A stretch of 64,000 nt of DNA from Roridomyces roridus. Lineage: Eukaryota; Basidiomycota; Agaricomycetes; Agaricales; Mycenaceae. The notes beneath the pieces are model-generated. The model was given only the letters and a program-made list of their open reading frames with translations, was not told the origin of the DNA and searched no databases. This document shows positions 31,852 through 43,762 of this stretch, piece by piece. The stretch is taken from positions 62,001-126,000 of the forward strand of contig JARKIF010000014.1 in NCBI GenBank assembly GCA_029378245.1. The letters run 5' to 3'. Both the position numbers and the translations under genes were made by a program. Position 1 is the first letter of the stretch, and each line of letters starts with the position of its first letter.

Positions 31852-32023
31852 GTCCGAGAATATTCAGTTGAAATGGGATTCGTTCGTCTGCAAAACGAAT
31901 CTAATTTCAACGGAATATTCTCGACTTGGGTGTAGGTGAGAGAGTTGAGTTGACTCATGTAAGCGGATTCAATTATCTGGTATCTAAGTACAGTAGTAGA
32001 TGCAAAAGTTATCCTATATCGTC

Positions 32024-34032
32024 TCAGTATGCAACATACGCTGTACAATGAGTCAGCCAAACGAATATGGGGCGTGCTCAACACACATACCGACGCAGAG
32101 AAGGGGGAATCCAGCATACAACCCGAGCCAGAAGACAACATTCCCCATGAGTTTGTTGCGCTTGATAGCGGGAAGCCGAGATATCATGATCAACGGGATT
32201 TGTATAAGCTGCATGAGGAAAATATACATCCTGAACATAAAATCAGGACCAGGGAGGGAGGAGGACGACGAGCACGTTACCGGAACTTTTTCGTCACAAC
32301 GACCATGACCAGCTCATGGACGCAGGCACTCAGGAGGAAGGTGACGAACATGGCTGATCCCCGGGAGAGTTTATAGCTCGCCATGGTGGATGAATAGACG
32401 TGGTGCAAGAGGAAAGTGTGCACAGGCTTGTTCCATTTACGGGAAAATTCATCCCAGGAAGTCGAGTTCCACTGGCGGAAATATGAGAAGTAGCTCGGAG
32501 CTTGCAGACACTGATACAGACCCAATCCTCGTAGAATTGTCTATCCGCAAAGCTGGGCACAGGATTAATGCCAGGTGCTGATCATAACCGTCACACACTT
32601 ACTATGAAATCTCCGCAAAACCGTTGCAGATGCACTCTACGAACGAAATCAGGACAAGGATCAGAGACCAGGCAGCACTCACCGAAGATGAGGTAGAACA
32701 GCAGGAGGTACGAGAACATGAACGGAAGGGCCAAGTCGAGAAGCGCACGGAAGAACGAGTCTCCGGCAGTCGGAGTCCGTGGAAGAATAAAAGTCTCGGT
32801 CATGGTGTAAAGGAGTGCAAAGGTCCCAAAGGTCGCCACCGTCTTCTCGAAAAGATACAAGGGCCGGATGCGATCTGTCCGAGGGTACTCGAGTTCGTAA
32901 ACGAGTGACGGAATGAGCAGGTATTCGCCGTAATTCTTCATCGTCAAATTATTCGGATACGTGACTTTGTATGGCCCAGAGCTAGTCAGCTCGCTCTGGA
33001 GCTCAGAATAATCCCTGGCCATGGCGGATATCCCTTCATTCGGATGGTCTACTAGAACGTGCGGTTGCTCCAAAGAAACGTATTTTTCGTCCGCTTGCGG
33101 TTTCGCTGCGTTGGAAACAGCGACAAGGCGCTGGCGGAGTGCGTTGGCGGTGGGAACGTCCACATACGATGTGGATACGCCCTCTCGTATTTGTGGAGTT
33201 CCACTGGTGGGCGAGCTGTCCTGAGTGCCACGACTCGTGCTGGCGTCCAGCTCTGCTCGGTGGGCCTCGGCATCTTTGACGGCTTGATCCCAGCCACCAG
33301 CAGCGACGGTGGCCTTGCGAAGATCGTTGAGCAATTTCTGCGACATCTCTGAAGCGTATTGAAGGTGCCCATTGACGGTCATATACGAATGCACTTTCAT
33401 GATCATGACCTAGGTGAAAGTTGGTGAGACATTAGGTGAAGTCTCGGGCGACGTACGAGGGTGTGCAAGGTAAAGAACCCAGATTGAACCCAAGGCCATT
33501 GTCTGTTAAATGTCCAGCTGATGGCCGAGACGAGTGCGGATGTCTGGATGACATGTTGGATAATGAGACCGGTCCAGTAGTATCTAATCCAGCCCTTGCT
33601 GATCGCGATTGCGAACGGAACGCAAAGGATAGTGGACAGGACCAAGACCGCATCTGACAATGCCAGAGTTATCGCGTCGCGCGAGAACATGGTGGCAAAC
33701 CGGAGATTCAATGCGTGGCCGTTGGTCTCGATACTTCGGATGTAAGTATTGACGGTGAATATGAACCTAGGAGCAGGTTAATATGGACAGCAGGAGCGTG
33801 TTGTAGCGCACATTGATATCCAGAAGAGAGTAAAAAAGCCTCGGAATTCATTGGTGCCAGAGGACACGTTGTTAATGTCAAAGTGAGAATGGCGGGGTGC
33901 AAAGGTGATCATAGCTCGCAGTTTCTTCGAAGACTTTGAGCGGAATGGTTTAGAGACATATATCGTCCCCTCCGGAGTCGCGAAGCCTCCGCTTTCAGTG
34001 CGAGTCGCGACGGGAGCCGCGGGTAGGTCCAT
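32024..34032 (-). CDS. ARE2: Sterol O-acyltransferase (MBOAT family, ER)
   Basis: The enzyme esterifies ergosterol with fatty acyl-CoA for lipid-droplet storage. Eight exons fit: 34032-33812, 33766-33457, 33409-32683, 32636-32603, 32552-32522, 32471-32281, 32230-32091 and 32040-32024. Joining exons 5 and 6 recreates the ACAT signature FYEDWWNSTSWDEFSRKWN, and the active-site His lies in SACVHELVMVVV. Several membrane helices are visible (DAVLVLSTILCVPFAIAIS, LALPFMFSYLLLFYLIF, NVVFWLGLYAGFPLLCV). The last exon is only 17 nt and gives the end CVAYVAY. Exon 3 holds a roughly 130-residue hydrophilic loop. Whether this is Are1- or Are2-like cannot be told. Confidence 0.94.
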
Positions 34033-34540
34033 CGTGGCTTGAGATGAATAAATAACAGTAGTAGCGGTAGTTATGGGGTGACGGAGGAGGAGAAGAAGAT
34101 AGGGATTCGTCTAAAGACATCGTTTTGATCCGCCGCGAATCCTCATTTGATCTATTCCCCGAACCAGGAACCTCATCTCCCAGCTTTCTCTCTCGAGGCC
34201 CATTGCATCATCTTGTGGTCATTACTTGACCGTTCCTTCGCTACTCTATCGTGTACCATCCTCCCGAAGACTTACTTACTACTGCCAGTATGCCACGTAG
34301 TGATAGTCGAGCTCCACGATGGCGCCCGAACCAATGAAACAGTTTTGGCTCCGAGCTTTACGGACTTGCGTTAAGTATCGGACGTCGGGAAAGCCGTAAA
34401 ATACAGCATCCTAAGGACGAGAGTGTTCTTGAGGGAAGGATAGGGACGTCTCAGACCGGAGTGAGAGCCGCCATCAATCAGCCAAAACCTTCTCAGCTTC
34501 CACGTCCACTAACCCCAAGTATTGGGCCTCCCTGACACTA
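34033..34540. other. Divergent intergenic region between sterol acyltransferase and the J-protein gene
   Basis: These roughly 510 bases hold the promoters of two divergent genes. A 75-codon plus-strand frame at 34147 has no family resemblance and I do not call it. No TATA box or RNA gene is clear. Confidence 0.45.
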
Positions 34541-36090
34541 ATGGAAAGCAATAGAGAAGAGGCCACCCGTTGTCTCGCTATTGCCCAAAAGCACTTCTCG
34601 GCTGCAAATTATCCCAGTGCTCGCAAGTTTGCACAGAAATCCATCTCCCTGTTTGAAACACCCGAGGCCGTTCGTCTTTTGGCCTCAATAAACTCTGCGG
34701 CGGCGTCGGCTACTTCAGAGACATCAGGGTCGACTTCGGCTCAGCCCAATCCCTCAGCTGCAGGAGCTAAACAACGGAATGCGAACGGAGCTGGGAGTAG
34801 CAGCGGAAAAGCCGCCGGAACCTCTGGTGGACTTGGTGGTGATAAGCGGGAGTACACCGAGGAGCAGAGCGCGGTCGTGCGGCGTGTGCGGGCGTGCAAG
34901 GTGACCGAGTACTATGAAATCCTCTCCGTCAAGCGCGACTGCGAAGAGGTGGAAATCAAGAAGGCTTATCGAAAGGTGCGTGTTTTACTCTCTGCCCAAT
35001 TTTCGCGCCTTATATGTGTAGCTTGCACTTGCATTACATCCGGACAAGAACGGCGCACCCGGTGCAGATGAGGCTTTCAAGTGTGAGTGAATGCTTTGCG
35101 CACGACCACCCCATCTAAATATACACAAGTGGTATCAAAAGCTTTCCAAGTTCTATCGGGTATGTGCTCATCTCCTCTTCGAAATTGCTTTACCTACGCC
35201 CCCAAACAGACCCACAAAAACGGACAATATTTGACCGGAGTGGTTCTGATCCAGAAGACCGCACCGGCGGAATGTCATCCAGGGGATCACCCGGGTTCCA
35301 GACTTTCAATGCTGGAGGGGGTGGATTTGACGGCGAGCTCAGTCCTGAGGACCTGTTCAACATGTTCTTCGGAGGTGGTGGTGGCCTGAATAATTTTGGT
35401 GGTGGTGGGTTTGGCGGCGGTGGTTTCGGTGGTGGTCCCGGTACGTTATGCTTGTCTCTCTCAGGCTCATTGATGCTCATCTGTACCCTAGTCTTCACGG
35501 CGACATTTGGTCCTGGCGGCTTCCGTACCACGAGGATGGGCGGCGGTGTCCCTCGGCAGCAGCAGCAAGGCGGCAACGAGCCGCGTTCGACGCTATTGCA
35601 ACTGCTGCCATTGATTGTGCTCTTTGGAATTTCATTATTATCAGCACTACCCAACCTCTTCTCAACGCCGCCTGTGCCTGATCCACGGTTTTCATGGACG
35701 GGCACTTCTCGGTACAGCACCGAACGGCAGACAGGTGGGATGGGGGTCAAATACCACGTTGACCCTCATGAAGTTATGCGACATCCCGTTATTGGGGCGG
35801 AGCTGGCGCGGGAAGGAATCGACTGGAGAAAACTCACGGCCGTCAAGGACACCGCCGACAAGCAACAACGTCCAGGGCCAGCCCTCGCCTCGTTCGAGCT
35901 GAACGTGGACAGGACGTACACGCAAAAACTCTACCACGAATGTCATGCGGGACTCGATCGAAAGACGCAGGCAAAGGAGCGAGAGATTGGGATCTTTGGT
36001 ATCGGGACGGACTGGGACAAGGTCCAGAGGATCGAGGCAGAGCGGGTTGAAGCGTGCGAGGAACTGAAGAGTCGAGGAATTACACGATAA
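34541..36090 (+). CDS. HLJ1: ER-membrane J-domain protein (HLJ1/DNAJB12 type)
   Basis: This co-chaperone recruits Hsp70 to the cytosolic face of the ER for degradation of membrane proteins. The N-terminal 60 residues are a TPR-like helical unit (CLAIAQKHFSAANYPSARKFA), followed by a Ser/Gly linker and the J domain, which starts ACKVTEYYEILSVKRDCEE. The HPD tripeptide lies in a short exon (LALALHPDKNGAPGADEAFK, 35022-35082). The next exons give VSKAFQVLS, DPQKRTIFDRSGSDPEDR and a Gly/Phe-rich region. After it come a membrane helix (LLPLIVLFGISLLSALPNLF) and the C-terminal DUF1977 domain (GVKYHVDPHEVM, RTYTQKLYHEC). Domain order is that of DNAJB12/B14 and Hlj1-like proteins. Confidence 0.92.
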
Positions 36091-36186
36091 CCACAGTTGG
36101 TTAAATTATTCTTTGCTGGATGTACTCTGTTTTTATCGTAGAGCGCTTGGACTAATGCAGCTACCGTCCCTTCTAGACGCGACGAA

Positions 36187-36480
36187 TCACTGCTGGGCGG
36201 CCGCCAGCTTCTGTTTCTCGAGCTTGAGGTAGAACGCCTCCTGGTTTGCTCCTAGAGGAATGGTGTCAGGACGCAGCTCGGTGTAGCTGCCGGGAGGACG
36301 GAGACTGACTAGCTTTCAGTTCGTAGCCATACCTGCAAGATGTGAGCCCTCGAGCCGGACAAGGACGTGGATAGGGACTGACCAGTAGGCTGCACCCGCA
36401 GAGATACCAAGGCCCAAGCTCGTGGTAACGTCGAGCCAGAAGCGCTTTCTGAGCATGCCAGTAATTGGAGCGATGGCCAT
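36187..36480 (-). CDS. COX9: Cytochrome c oxidase subunit VIIa (yeast Cox9 type)
   Basis: This is a small single-helix accessory subunit of mitochondrial complex IV. Three exons (36480-36383, 36332-36310, 36251-36187) give 61 residues starting MAIAPITGMLRKRFWLD, with the membrane helix VTTSLGLGISAGAAYWYGY and a charged tail (FYLKLEKQKLAAAQQ). The middle exon is 23 nt. The start, length and TM position match fungal COX7a/Cox9. It lies divergent to the B55 gene, 104 bp between start codons. Confidence 0.88.
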
Positions 36481-36584
36481 GATGAGGGCAAGTGCGAGGT
36501 TTGTATTAACAGCGGTAAACAGGCACGCCGTCAGCCGAACTCTCCTCCTTTAAGTTACTCATCTCATCTCGCGACACCCAACTC

Positions 36585-38279
36585 ATGGACGATGCTGGCG
36601 GCTGGCGATTCGCCCAATGTTTCGGCGACAAGGGCGAGGTCGAAGACATCACAGAAGGTCAGTTTGCCCACGGCGGTCCTTTTGTTTCCATCTCACCCTC
36701 TTTCCAGCGGATATCATCTCCACAGTAGAATTCGATTCGACAGGAAACTACCTCGCCACTGGAGACAAGGGTGGCCGCGTCGTGCTCTTCGAGCGGAACG
36801 AATCGGTGCGTGCCTGTATCCCGTCCTCCTCGGATGACGATGACGGAGCAATCTCTCTTTCCCAGAAAAAGGGCTGCGAATACAAGTTTTACACTGAATT
36901 CCAATCGCATGAACCCGAATTCGATTACCTCAAGTCGCTGGAGATTGAGGAGAAAATCAACAAGATCAAGTGGTGCAGACGACAAAACTCGGCGCACTTT
37001 CTGTTATCTACCAACGGTCAGTGCCGTCTATCTCCTGAATTTGGTCTCATCCCCAGCAGACAAAACGATCAAGCTGTGGAAGGTGTTCGAGAAGCAGCTG
37101 CGGGTCGTATCAGAGTCAAATCACCACGATGGCCAACGCCCACTCCCTCCACCAAGCGCTTCCACCCACCTGAGACTTCCCCGCATGACGCAGCAAGACA
37201 ATATCATTGCTGCAGTCCCCCGCAAAGTCTATTCCAACGCTCATGCCTACCACATACATTCGATATCCGTCAATTCTGATCAAGAGACATACATCTCTGC
37301 CGACGATCTGCGAGTTAATCTCTGGAACCTGAACATCAGCGACCAGAGCTTTAGTTCGTCCTCATTTCCTTTCGCATTAATCCCCCTCTCATGTGCCACA
37401 AGACATCGTCGACATCAAACCCGTCAATATGGAGGAGCTGACAGAGGTCATCACCGCCGCTGAATTCCACCCGTCGCATTGCAATCTCTTCATGTACTCG
37501 AGCTCCAAGAGCAACATCAAGCTTGCTGACATGCGGGACTCGGCTCTCTGCGATAGACACGCGAAATGTGCGTGCCTGCCGCGATTGTGTCATTTCCGAC
37601 TGACACTCTGCCAGGCTTCGAGGAGGAGGAGGACCCGACGACACGGTCGTTCTTCTCGGAGATTATATCCTCCATTTCGGACGTCAAGTTCAGCCATGAT
37701 GGACGATACATTCTCTCGAGGGATTACCTATCCCTCAAGATCTGGGATGTCAACATGGAATCGCGCCCAGTGAAAACGATTCCCATACACGACCATCTCC
37801 GCGGGAAACTCTGCGACTTGTACGAAAACGATTGCATTTTCGACAAATTCGAGTGTGTCTGGGGTGGTGGCGACAAGTGCGCGCGTGACTTACCCATTGC
37901 CGATCGCGGACTGAATCTTTTGGGCAGGCATGTCTTAACGGGGTCTTACCACAACTACTTCCGAATATACGACACGGACACGCTTAATGACGTCGTGCTT
38001 CAAGCCGACAAGTCCGCCTTCAAAGCCAAGAAAATCGGTGGACCGCTGCCGGGTAAGCCTGGAGCGAAGAATGGCGTGAAGCAAAACGGTTTGAGGGATG
38101 CGATGCAAATGGAGACGCTGGACTTTAACAAGAAGATCCTGCACGCGAGCTGGCATCCAAGAGAGAACACGATTGCTGTGAGTTCACCGCCGTTATTTCT
38201 TGCCAGCCCCGGACTGACTGCGACGTCTGACCAGATTGCTGCGACGAACAATCTGTTTCTGTACAGCAGTGCAACTTAA
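36585..38279 (+). CDS. CDC55: PP2A regulatory subunit B (B55/Cdc55)
   Basis: This WD40 beta-propeller targets protein phosphatase 2A to mitotic and signalling substrates. The start is [18 protein letters not shown] at 36585. After the first intron come [20 protein letters not shown] and [10 protein letters not shown], then [20 protein letters not shown] and INKIKWC. Further signatures are [61 protein letters not shown] and [20 protein letters not shown], all typical of B55. At least four introns are present. The C-terminal part includes a basic insert ([14 protein letters not shown]) and ends [10 protein letters not shown] with a TAA at 38277. Confidence 0.95.
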
Positions 38280-38733
38280 TGGGATGTCCTCACGTTTTTG
38301 CACGCACGATCTGAAGCCATCATCCATCCACTTACGCACTATTGGATGCAACCAGCTAGACTTGTTGCACCAAATCCTTACACGCACGGACCTCACTGCA
38401 CTCGCTTTCTCACATCTCCTACACACCCGTCATGCACCTATTTAAGTAAAGTATTGTTACTCGCTAATTCCCCTATATTCTACCTCCCCGCGCGTCCCCT
38501 CCGCCCGCATACGTATCGCTTTTGTCGTGCGCTCATGCTCTCGTTGCAGCACCGTTCAGGGCCCCGTCCTTTCCTTCCTTTCCTTGGGCGTAGAGTAGAT
38601 AGGATTTTGTTTCCGGAAGAAGTAACAAGAAGAAAGTCAAATCAATTCTGTTTTGTATCGCTCGTGCAAACTTGTGAAAACAATTTGACCTTGGGACCGC
38701 GTGGCGACGCGTTTAGGCGCGTACCCCCATCCA
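38280..38733. other. Intergenic region between B55 and ARP8
   Basis: The stretch of about 450 bases is pyrimidine-rich (for example TTTCCTTCCTTTCC near 38570) as expected for a fungal promoter ahead of ARP8. No coding frame or RNA gene stands out. Confidence 0.4.
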
Positions 38734-41164
38734 ATGCCACGAGGAATTCCCAATGCGCGACGCGACGAAGACGGCGTGCGCTACACAGCATTCCACGTCC
38801 CTTTGGCCCCGAATCCCAAGCATACCCTCTCAAATTATCTGAAATCGGATTCACAAAGTCTCTGGTCAAGAAACGCACAGAAAAAGTCCAAGGCTCGCCA
38901 GGAAGATGTCGTAGCTCCTCAGGACCCTAGGTGTGTCCCCGCTGTGTCGAACTCGACCGCCAGCTCACAAGCACAAGACGCGGGTCGCAAATCATCGTCA
39001 TCCATCCAGGCTCACGAAACATCCGTGTTGGCAAGGCTTCCGATGTCTTCCCCGTCACTGTGCCCAATGTTGTTGCACGGAAAATGAATCCTCCTAGCGC
39101 TGCGCCGGTACCGACCTATGTGGAGGGTATATATCGGCCGAGAGACGACACGGTGCCAAAGCAGGACGAATCCACGAACAAGGACGAATACACTGTCACC
39201 GTCGCTTCGGACGACCCGTTTGACGAAAAGCTGGCCGAAGTGACCATTTCCCTTCGAGACCGAATGCGGTTTTATAAACTGCGTGTTACTGCCAACGCTG
39301 CCAACGTCGCTTCAACGTTCAATGAGCAATTCCAGCCAGAGACCATTGCAGAACACAACGACCCGTATCAGCTCGAGTGGATTCAAGATGGCTCAGACGT
39401 TCTTGTCGGGGACAAGGTAACGATAAACCTCTGCTCGAAATCTTGGAGACTGAATGGAACAGGCACTCCGTCTAGCTGATCCACAAGCTTCAGGATACGC
39501 CGTACGGTGGCCCATTCGAGGCTCAAACTTCAATACTCGCGACTATGGGTCCTCTGTACAGACGATTCTCGCGGACATTGAGACTGTCCTTCAACACACT
39601 TTGAGCGAGAAACTTGGAATTAATCCCCGTGATTACAAGGTTAGTTAGCAACAGTTTGTGCTTCACGCTTCACTCACAGGCCATTTAGGATTATTCGGTC
39701 GTTCTCATCATCCCCGATTTATATGACCGATCCTACGTCCGCGAGTTTGTCAACTTGCTTCTCGTGACGATGGGTTTCAAGCAGCTGTGTGCTCAGCAGG
39801 TACTGGTCCTTGTTTTTCTCCTGGTCCGACTGCTTACATTCCAAGGAATCCCTTGCTGCTACATACGGAGCGGGGCTCTCACATGCTTGTGTCGTCGACA
39901 TCGGGGCCGTCAAGACGAGTGTAGCCTGCGTAGACGAAGGGTTAATCTTGGCGGACACACGGTAATTTACACCCTCGTGGAACTTCCATTTGCTCATCAA
40001 CTCGAGTAGATTGAACCTGAATGTCGGGGGCAACGACATCACAGAGTTCCTCTATGTTCTGCTCAAGCGAATACATTTCCCATACCGAGACATTGACCTG
40101 TCGAGGTCATACGACTGGAATGTCATGGAGGATCTGAAAGCCCGCCTATGTACGCTCTCCGAGGTGATATCTAGTCGTCATCTTGAGCGCTCAGTATTGA
40201 CGCGATATCTTCAGAGCAATGTGGCCCTCAACTTGTACGATTTTATTGTGCGGCAGCCGCTCAAACCAGCGAAGAAATATGGCTTACGGGCGTACGATGA
40301 GACTATATTGGCTCCGATGGTATAACCCACTCTTCCTGAAAACCTCCTCGAGATTGAACACGTTGTAGGTTCTCTTCGAGCCTCGGATGATACAATTTTC
40401 TCAGAAGACGGAAGGCCTGCACTCGATCTCACATTCCGACGTTACCGATGAAATCCTAGAGCACTCTTCTGACCAAATTGTACCTTTTCCTCCCCAAATA
40501 CTGACTTTGATGCTCACATGAGACAGACCACTGCTATGATCATCTCAACACAACATTTACTACCGGCAGCCGCTCCAGTTCAGCCACTAGCAAAAGGTAA
40601 ATTCGGGTTCAATGGTTTTGTTTTCCGGTCTGACACGTCCCTAACAGATACAGATGGTGGCACCATCGAAATCATGCAACTTGGCCAGGATGGCAAAGGT
40701 GTCAAGACTACCATAGCCACAAAATATCCTGGTGGATTCGGCATCGACGTTGCCTCCGAGGCCGGCAAGCTGCCATTGGATGTCGCCATCTTCAACAGTG
40801 CTCGTGCTGCTGGCGGCGATGACAAGATACGCAAATATTTGCAGGCTGTGCTGGTCATCGGAGGCAGCGCCAGTATTCCTGCCATAACCCACGGTCTGGA
40901 AAGCAGGCTACAGGCTATAGCGACGCCACTGGTCGCGGACATGGAAAAGGTCGCCATCATCCCACCTCCCAAAGAGGTGGAGCTTGCCGTGCTGGCCTGG
41001 AAAGGCGCTGCGGTCCTGGGCAAGATGGACGGTGTGTCGGAATTGTGGGTGACACAATCCGACTGGGTGTGTTCTGAATTTTCTCACGTCGGCGTCGACT
41101 GACTGCCTTGCTTCAGGATATACTTGGCATGCGTGGTCTGAAGGAACGGTGTTTCTATCTCTGA
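38734..41164 (+). CDS. ARP8: Actin-related protein Arp8 (INO80 complex)
   Basis: Arp8 binds nucleosomes as part of the INO80 chromatin remodeller. The protein starts MPRGIPNARRDEDGVRY. Family features in order are SQIIVIHPGSRNIRVGKASD (the modified actin phosphate-1 loop), YAVRWPIRGSNFNTRDYGS, DYSVVLIIPDLYDRSYVRE, CVVDIGAVKTSVACVDEG (phosphate-2 loop), DWNVMEDLKARLC, and near the end VLVIGGSASIPAITHGLE and ELAVLAWKGAAVLGKM (adenosine region). At least eight introns interrupt it. The last exon is short and ends KERCFYL with a TGA at 41162. It lies between the B55 and Clr2 genes, all on the plus strand. Confidence 0.93.
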
Positions 41165-41499
41165 ATGAAGTGATTGTATATTGGACATTTGTATCTACTG
41201 TAAAAAATGTTGGGCACCAGCAAATCGTCGGCCTCGGTGCGATTCCAAGGTAGACAATCTGCAGGTGCCCATTGTGTATTGCTGTTGCCAAGTAGTTTAG
41301 CGTCTCTGCATGTGAGCAGGCATGCAGAGAGTTGATGACAAGGCGTGCTGGACTTTCGTTCGTTCGGACAATTCAAGATGGAAGTTGAAAGAAAAAGTGT
41401 TTTGATGTGCCATCACATGATTCATGATCTGATTCATTCCCGACCTGCAAGATTCCTCCTCGCCGTGTAGCAGACTCCAGCGGTTCGACGGCGTGAACC
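41165..41499. other. Intergenic region between ARP8 and Clr2 genes
   Basis: These roughly 335 bases are presumed 3' region of ARP8 and promoter of the Clr2 gene. I see nothing further in it. Confidence 0.4.
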
Positions 41500-43651
41500 A
41501 TGTCCACTCACCGCAACCATTCGAACAAGCACGCTCTTCCCGACAATCCTGTCTACCTCGACTTTCCTCGTTCCGATGGTGATGCTGCTCTGTGGCCGAT
41601 AAACACAACTCGGATTGTCGACGAGGAGGGATGCGTCAACTTCATGCATCCAGTTGCCCTCGATGAGCCTTTGGCTATCAAATGGCGCGTGGGCGTGGGC
41701 GATGCCCTGTCTTCGCAGTTGAGTGGTTTGGGTGAGTTGCCTTTGTGTGTGCCTAGTACCCATGTCTCAATCATTCCAGACAAGAAGCGGCCTCACGTTC
41801 TAACGGGGTGGCCCGACGGCTACCGTATGTTTGACCATCACAAAGGCAAGCAGGATAGTCCCAGACACGACGTTTATCTCTTCGGTCAGATTTATGTTCT
41901 TGCAACCCCATTGTCGCTGAATTTCGTTTCAAGGCTCGGACTCTCGATGTCGGTTTCGCTCTGTTCCAGAATTTATTCCCCATGCCATGTGGCTCATGGG
42001 AGACCCGAACGATCCGTGCAAATGCAAATATTGTTCCAAGAAACCCCAGCGCGAAATCACCAGTGCTCTGGGTCTCCGCCAGTCCCCTTCCCCTTCCCCA
42101 TCCCGCGCCCCGGTGAGACCCAAAACCGAGAAACCTCCAAAGAAGTTGTCCCGCTTGGGCGAACGCTTGAATAATCCCCCCAAGCCCGTGCATGCTAGCG
42201 TCCAGAAAACAGAGGTGTTGCAACCTCAGCCGTCCCCTCACGTCCAGACGAAGCACGTCATGCTGGTGGAACGTAGCAATCATTTGAGGGAGGCCGTCAG
42301 GTCGCTTCAATCTGGAGCCCAGCCCCGCTGGTTCAGAGACGGCGAACTTGTCTGGGTCGCTCTCCCCACTGAAATCATGGGCCCGGGCGGTATAGCCATC
42401 CAGTATTGGCCGTCCATCATCGAAGAGGCGCGAATGGTCAAGGAGACGACACCCATTGCCGACTCAGACAGCGCCACACCATGGGTTACTCGGCAATATA
42501 CCACATACAGAGTGCTGTTTCTTGCCATCTCCAAGACCTTTACTGTGCCCGATACGCGGGTTATACCTTATCAATCGCACTCGGCCATGCGAGATATATT
42601 GGAGATGCTGGCGAATCGTCCCGTGGACGACTGGAGCGATTTTACCGCGGAGAAACGGGCTGCCTTTGACCCGTGTTGTGATCCCCCTCCCTCTTTCATC
42701 TCGGCGCTGACTCCGTTTGGAACCGCTCTGCAAACGGCTTCCAATTTTTCTACGCACTGGTGCTTGACTGACGAATGGGAGGCACGAATCCCTTCGCCTG
42801 CCGCTGCCTTACGACCCGCTCCGCCTCCTTCATCGATCCAGTCTGCCATAGAAATGGCCGGTTCCCACAATGCGAATATGGGTTCCATATCCAGCGGTCC
42901 TGGGCCTGCGAAATCTCCCTTTGTGTCGCAGACGAGATTTCAAGGCATCTGGTGGGGAGGAGAGCGTATATGGGCAGACGATTTGGTTCGCCTCAAAATC
43001 CCTCGCTCTTGTCTGGCGCCTAGTGGTGCCCAGCACATTTTCTCCCCATCTGGGCCAGGGCCCAAGTCACGACCGTTGGTTTCTGGGGGCGGAGTGGATG
43101 ATTACGGTGCCAAGGGACGGGGAGTCTTTCATGAAAATTTCAAACATCTTCTTGACCGAAGGGGTTGGGAAACGCGAGTGTCGCATCGCCGGCCAGTTAT
43201 TCGAGCTCGCGGATGCCGACTGGGAAGACCCAAATCTTCCTCGAGATGCTTCCGCGGCTTCCTCTGGCACCAAGCACCCCGATCTCCCTCATCCGCCCAC
43301 TGGATACAAATTCCGCTCGATACTAGCTCCAGGCTACGAAACCTGTCATGTCGCTGAGCTTGATCAGTGGACGCTACTATCCCCGTCCTTCTCCAGCATC
43401 CATTGATTCGGCCTTATGTTAACGACATCATCCCTAACCAGGAAGTCATACAGGCAAGCTCGCATCTGTGGGCCCTTGAGGGCGTTTACGGAGGCTACAA
43501 GAACGCGATCGATCCTCAAAAGTACAAGGGAAATCGGGAGAAGATGATGACGGATGCGATAGACGATGCTTTCACCGCTCTTCGGGATCACATAACCCAC
43601 CGACGGCACCTGCAGGACGAACCGGCCGAAGAGATGGATGTGGACGCTTAG
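41500..43651 (+). CDS. CLR2: Clr2-like transcriptional silencing factor; three frame changes near the 3' end
   Basis: In fission yeast Clr2 is a subunit of the SHREC histone-deacetylase complex acting in heterochromatin. The start MSTHRNHSNKHALPD at 41500 leads into the N-terminal Clr2 domain (NPVYLDFPRSDGD). Two introns follow, then HAMWLMGDPNDPCKCKYC, GELVWVALPTEIMGPGG, IQYWPSIIEEAR, GIWWGGERIWADDLVRLK and CLAPSGAQHIFSPSG. The family-like protein then continues in three successive frames: MKISNIFLTEGVGKRECR after about 43127, VMSLSLISGRYYPR after about 43344, and LLQHPLIRPYVNDIIPNQ after about 43387. Each change is +1 and the third restores the original frame, ending AEEMDVDA at 43651. The family call rests on remembered conserved patterns, not on a search. 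Confidence 0.85.
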
Positions 43652-43762
43652 CTGGCCTGTATTTTGTGGCGTGTATGTAACATAGAGTGTATCTAGGCAG
43701 GATAATATGATGCGGTGATGTACCGCCAGTGATGATCAGATGGTTTGCTCTCAAGCTGGAGC

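Noticed and set aside
34147..34374. Plus-strand 75-codon frame in the sterol acyltransferase/J-protein gap
   Set aside because: It lies in a divergent promoter region with no motif or splice support.
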